In this document: piece after piece, positions 63,800-64,000 of the stretch
How the letters are laid out: each line of letters opens with the position of its first letter
Numbering within the stretch: the first letter of the stretch is position 1
Assembly: GCA_018402525.1 (NCBI GenBank)
Contig: JAGYIR010000008.1
Location: 48,501 to 112,500, forward strand
Length of the DNA: 64,000 nt
Direction of reading: 5' to 3'
Origin: Crocinitomicaceae bacterium
Lineage (GTDB): Bacteria > Bacteroidota > Bacteroidia > Flavobacteriales_D > Crocinitomicaceae
Notes under the pieces: generated by a model
The model's input: only the letters and a program-made list of their open reading frames with translations
Told to the model about the DNA's origin: nothing
Database searches by the model: none
Position numbers and translations under genes: made by a program

Positions 63800-64000
63800 C
63801 GAAGAAATAATAGGGCAAGGTAGAGGAGTGGATGTTGAATTCATTCCAACAATAGAGAATGATCACCAAGTTGCTCAAGTGTTAGTGTCATTTGCAAATT
63901 CAAAAGGGGGAACGCTATTTATAGGTGTCAAAAGGAACGGTAAAATTTCTGGAGTGCTTCCTGAGCAAGAGATAGCTGGCTTAGATGAGGTGAAGAATTT
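63792..64000 (+). CDS. AlbA_2/Schlafen-like AAA_4 domain protein, partial
   Basis: The first 69 residues of a gene that runs off the right edge. After MTNEEIIGQGRGVDVEFIPT comes QVLVSFANSKGGTLFIGVKR with GKISGV following, the conserved AlbA_2 (divergent AAA_4) pattern of putative DNA- or ATP-binding proteins. Such proteins include transcriptional regulators and some defence-linked genes. What follows the domain cannot be seen. The ATG overlaps the end of aroE by eight bases. Confidence 0.7.
   Translation, partial: MTNEEIIGQGRGVDVEFIPTIENDHQVAQVLVSFANSKGGTLFIGVKRNGKISGVLPEQEIAGLDEVKN

Overview
The window is a stretch of bacterial chromosome from a member of the Bacteroidota, most likely Flavobacteriales close to Fluviicola/Crocinitomicaceae. 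Several things point there. It encodes many type IX secretion system (T9SS) products: PorV-like and PorP/SprF proteins, and sorting domains of type A and of the gliding-motility type B. It has a full Na+-translocating NADH:quinone reductase operon, menaquinone genes, and a bacterial geranylgeranylglyceryl-phosphate-synthase-like protein. Promoter -7 boxes of the Bacteroidota form TAnnTTTG recur, and Shine-Dalgarno sequences are scarce. The placement below phylum level is inference. No tRNA, rRNA, CRISPR array, transposase or prophage was seen.

Layout. 1-341: 5' part of a GGGP-synthase-like gene. 668-9728: a TonB-dependent receptor, a large T9SS-exported protein and a PorV-like protein, apparently one operon. 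The middle gene is interrupted by about 1.09 kb (roughly 7229-8320) that does not read as coding DNA; the reading frame is in register on both sides. 9810-11822: greA, a HIT protein and an SGNH-like lipase with a PKD domain. 11819-17129 (minus): a membrane acyltransferase-like protein, a TPR/propeller/OmpA-like protein paired with PorP/SprF, and an ECF sigma factor with a small membrane protein. 17283-23384: the phenylacetyl-CoA epoxidase locus, with two tandem PaaE-like reductases plus an SDR divergent from paaABCD. 23386-24113: a higBA toxin-antitoxin pair with a clear palindromic operator. 24206-27517: pruA, a TPR protein and apaG.

27729-33750: nqrABCDEF. 33885-42138: a von Willebrand D-domain protein, two type-B T9SS cargo proteins sharing an N-terminal module, a GNAT and a GT9 glycosyltransferase. 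42201-44693: two M16 peptidase-like genes, the downstream one carrying a one-base frameshift. 44757-44950: an inverted-repeat intergenic element. 44996-52482: nitronate monooxygenase, a large type-B T9SS protein, an M42 aminopeptidase and a run of small membrane or lipoprotein genes. 52574-60231: a type-A T9SS protein, GNAT, CaiB-like CoA-transferase, haem-c lipoprotein, tex, menC and menA. 60310-64000: a second nitronate monooxygenase, a DUF4442 protein, rhodanese, DUF368 (PopT-type) transporter, aroE and the start of an AlbA_2/Schlafen-like gene.

Themes. Respiration: Na+-NQR feeds menaquinone, whose synthesis genes menA and menC are here. Aromatic catabolism starts with phenylacetyl-CoA epoxidation. 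A large share of the window is devoted to T9SS export and surface proteins. The most anomalous stretch is the non-coding-looking block at 7229-8320, which looks like a codon-exact replacement rather than a recognisable mobile element. I did not find a convincing new multi-gene defence or metabolic system.
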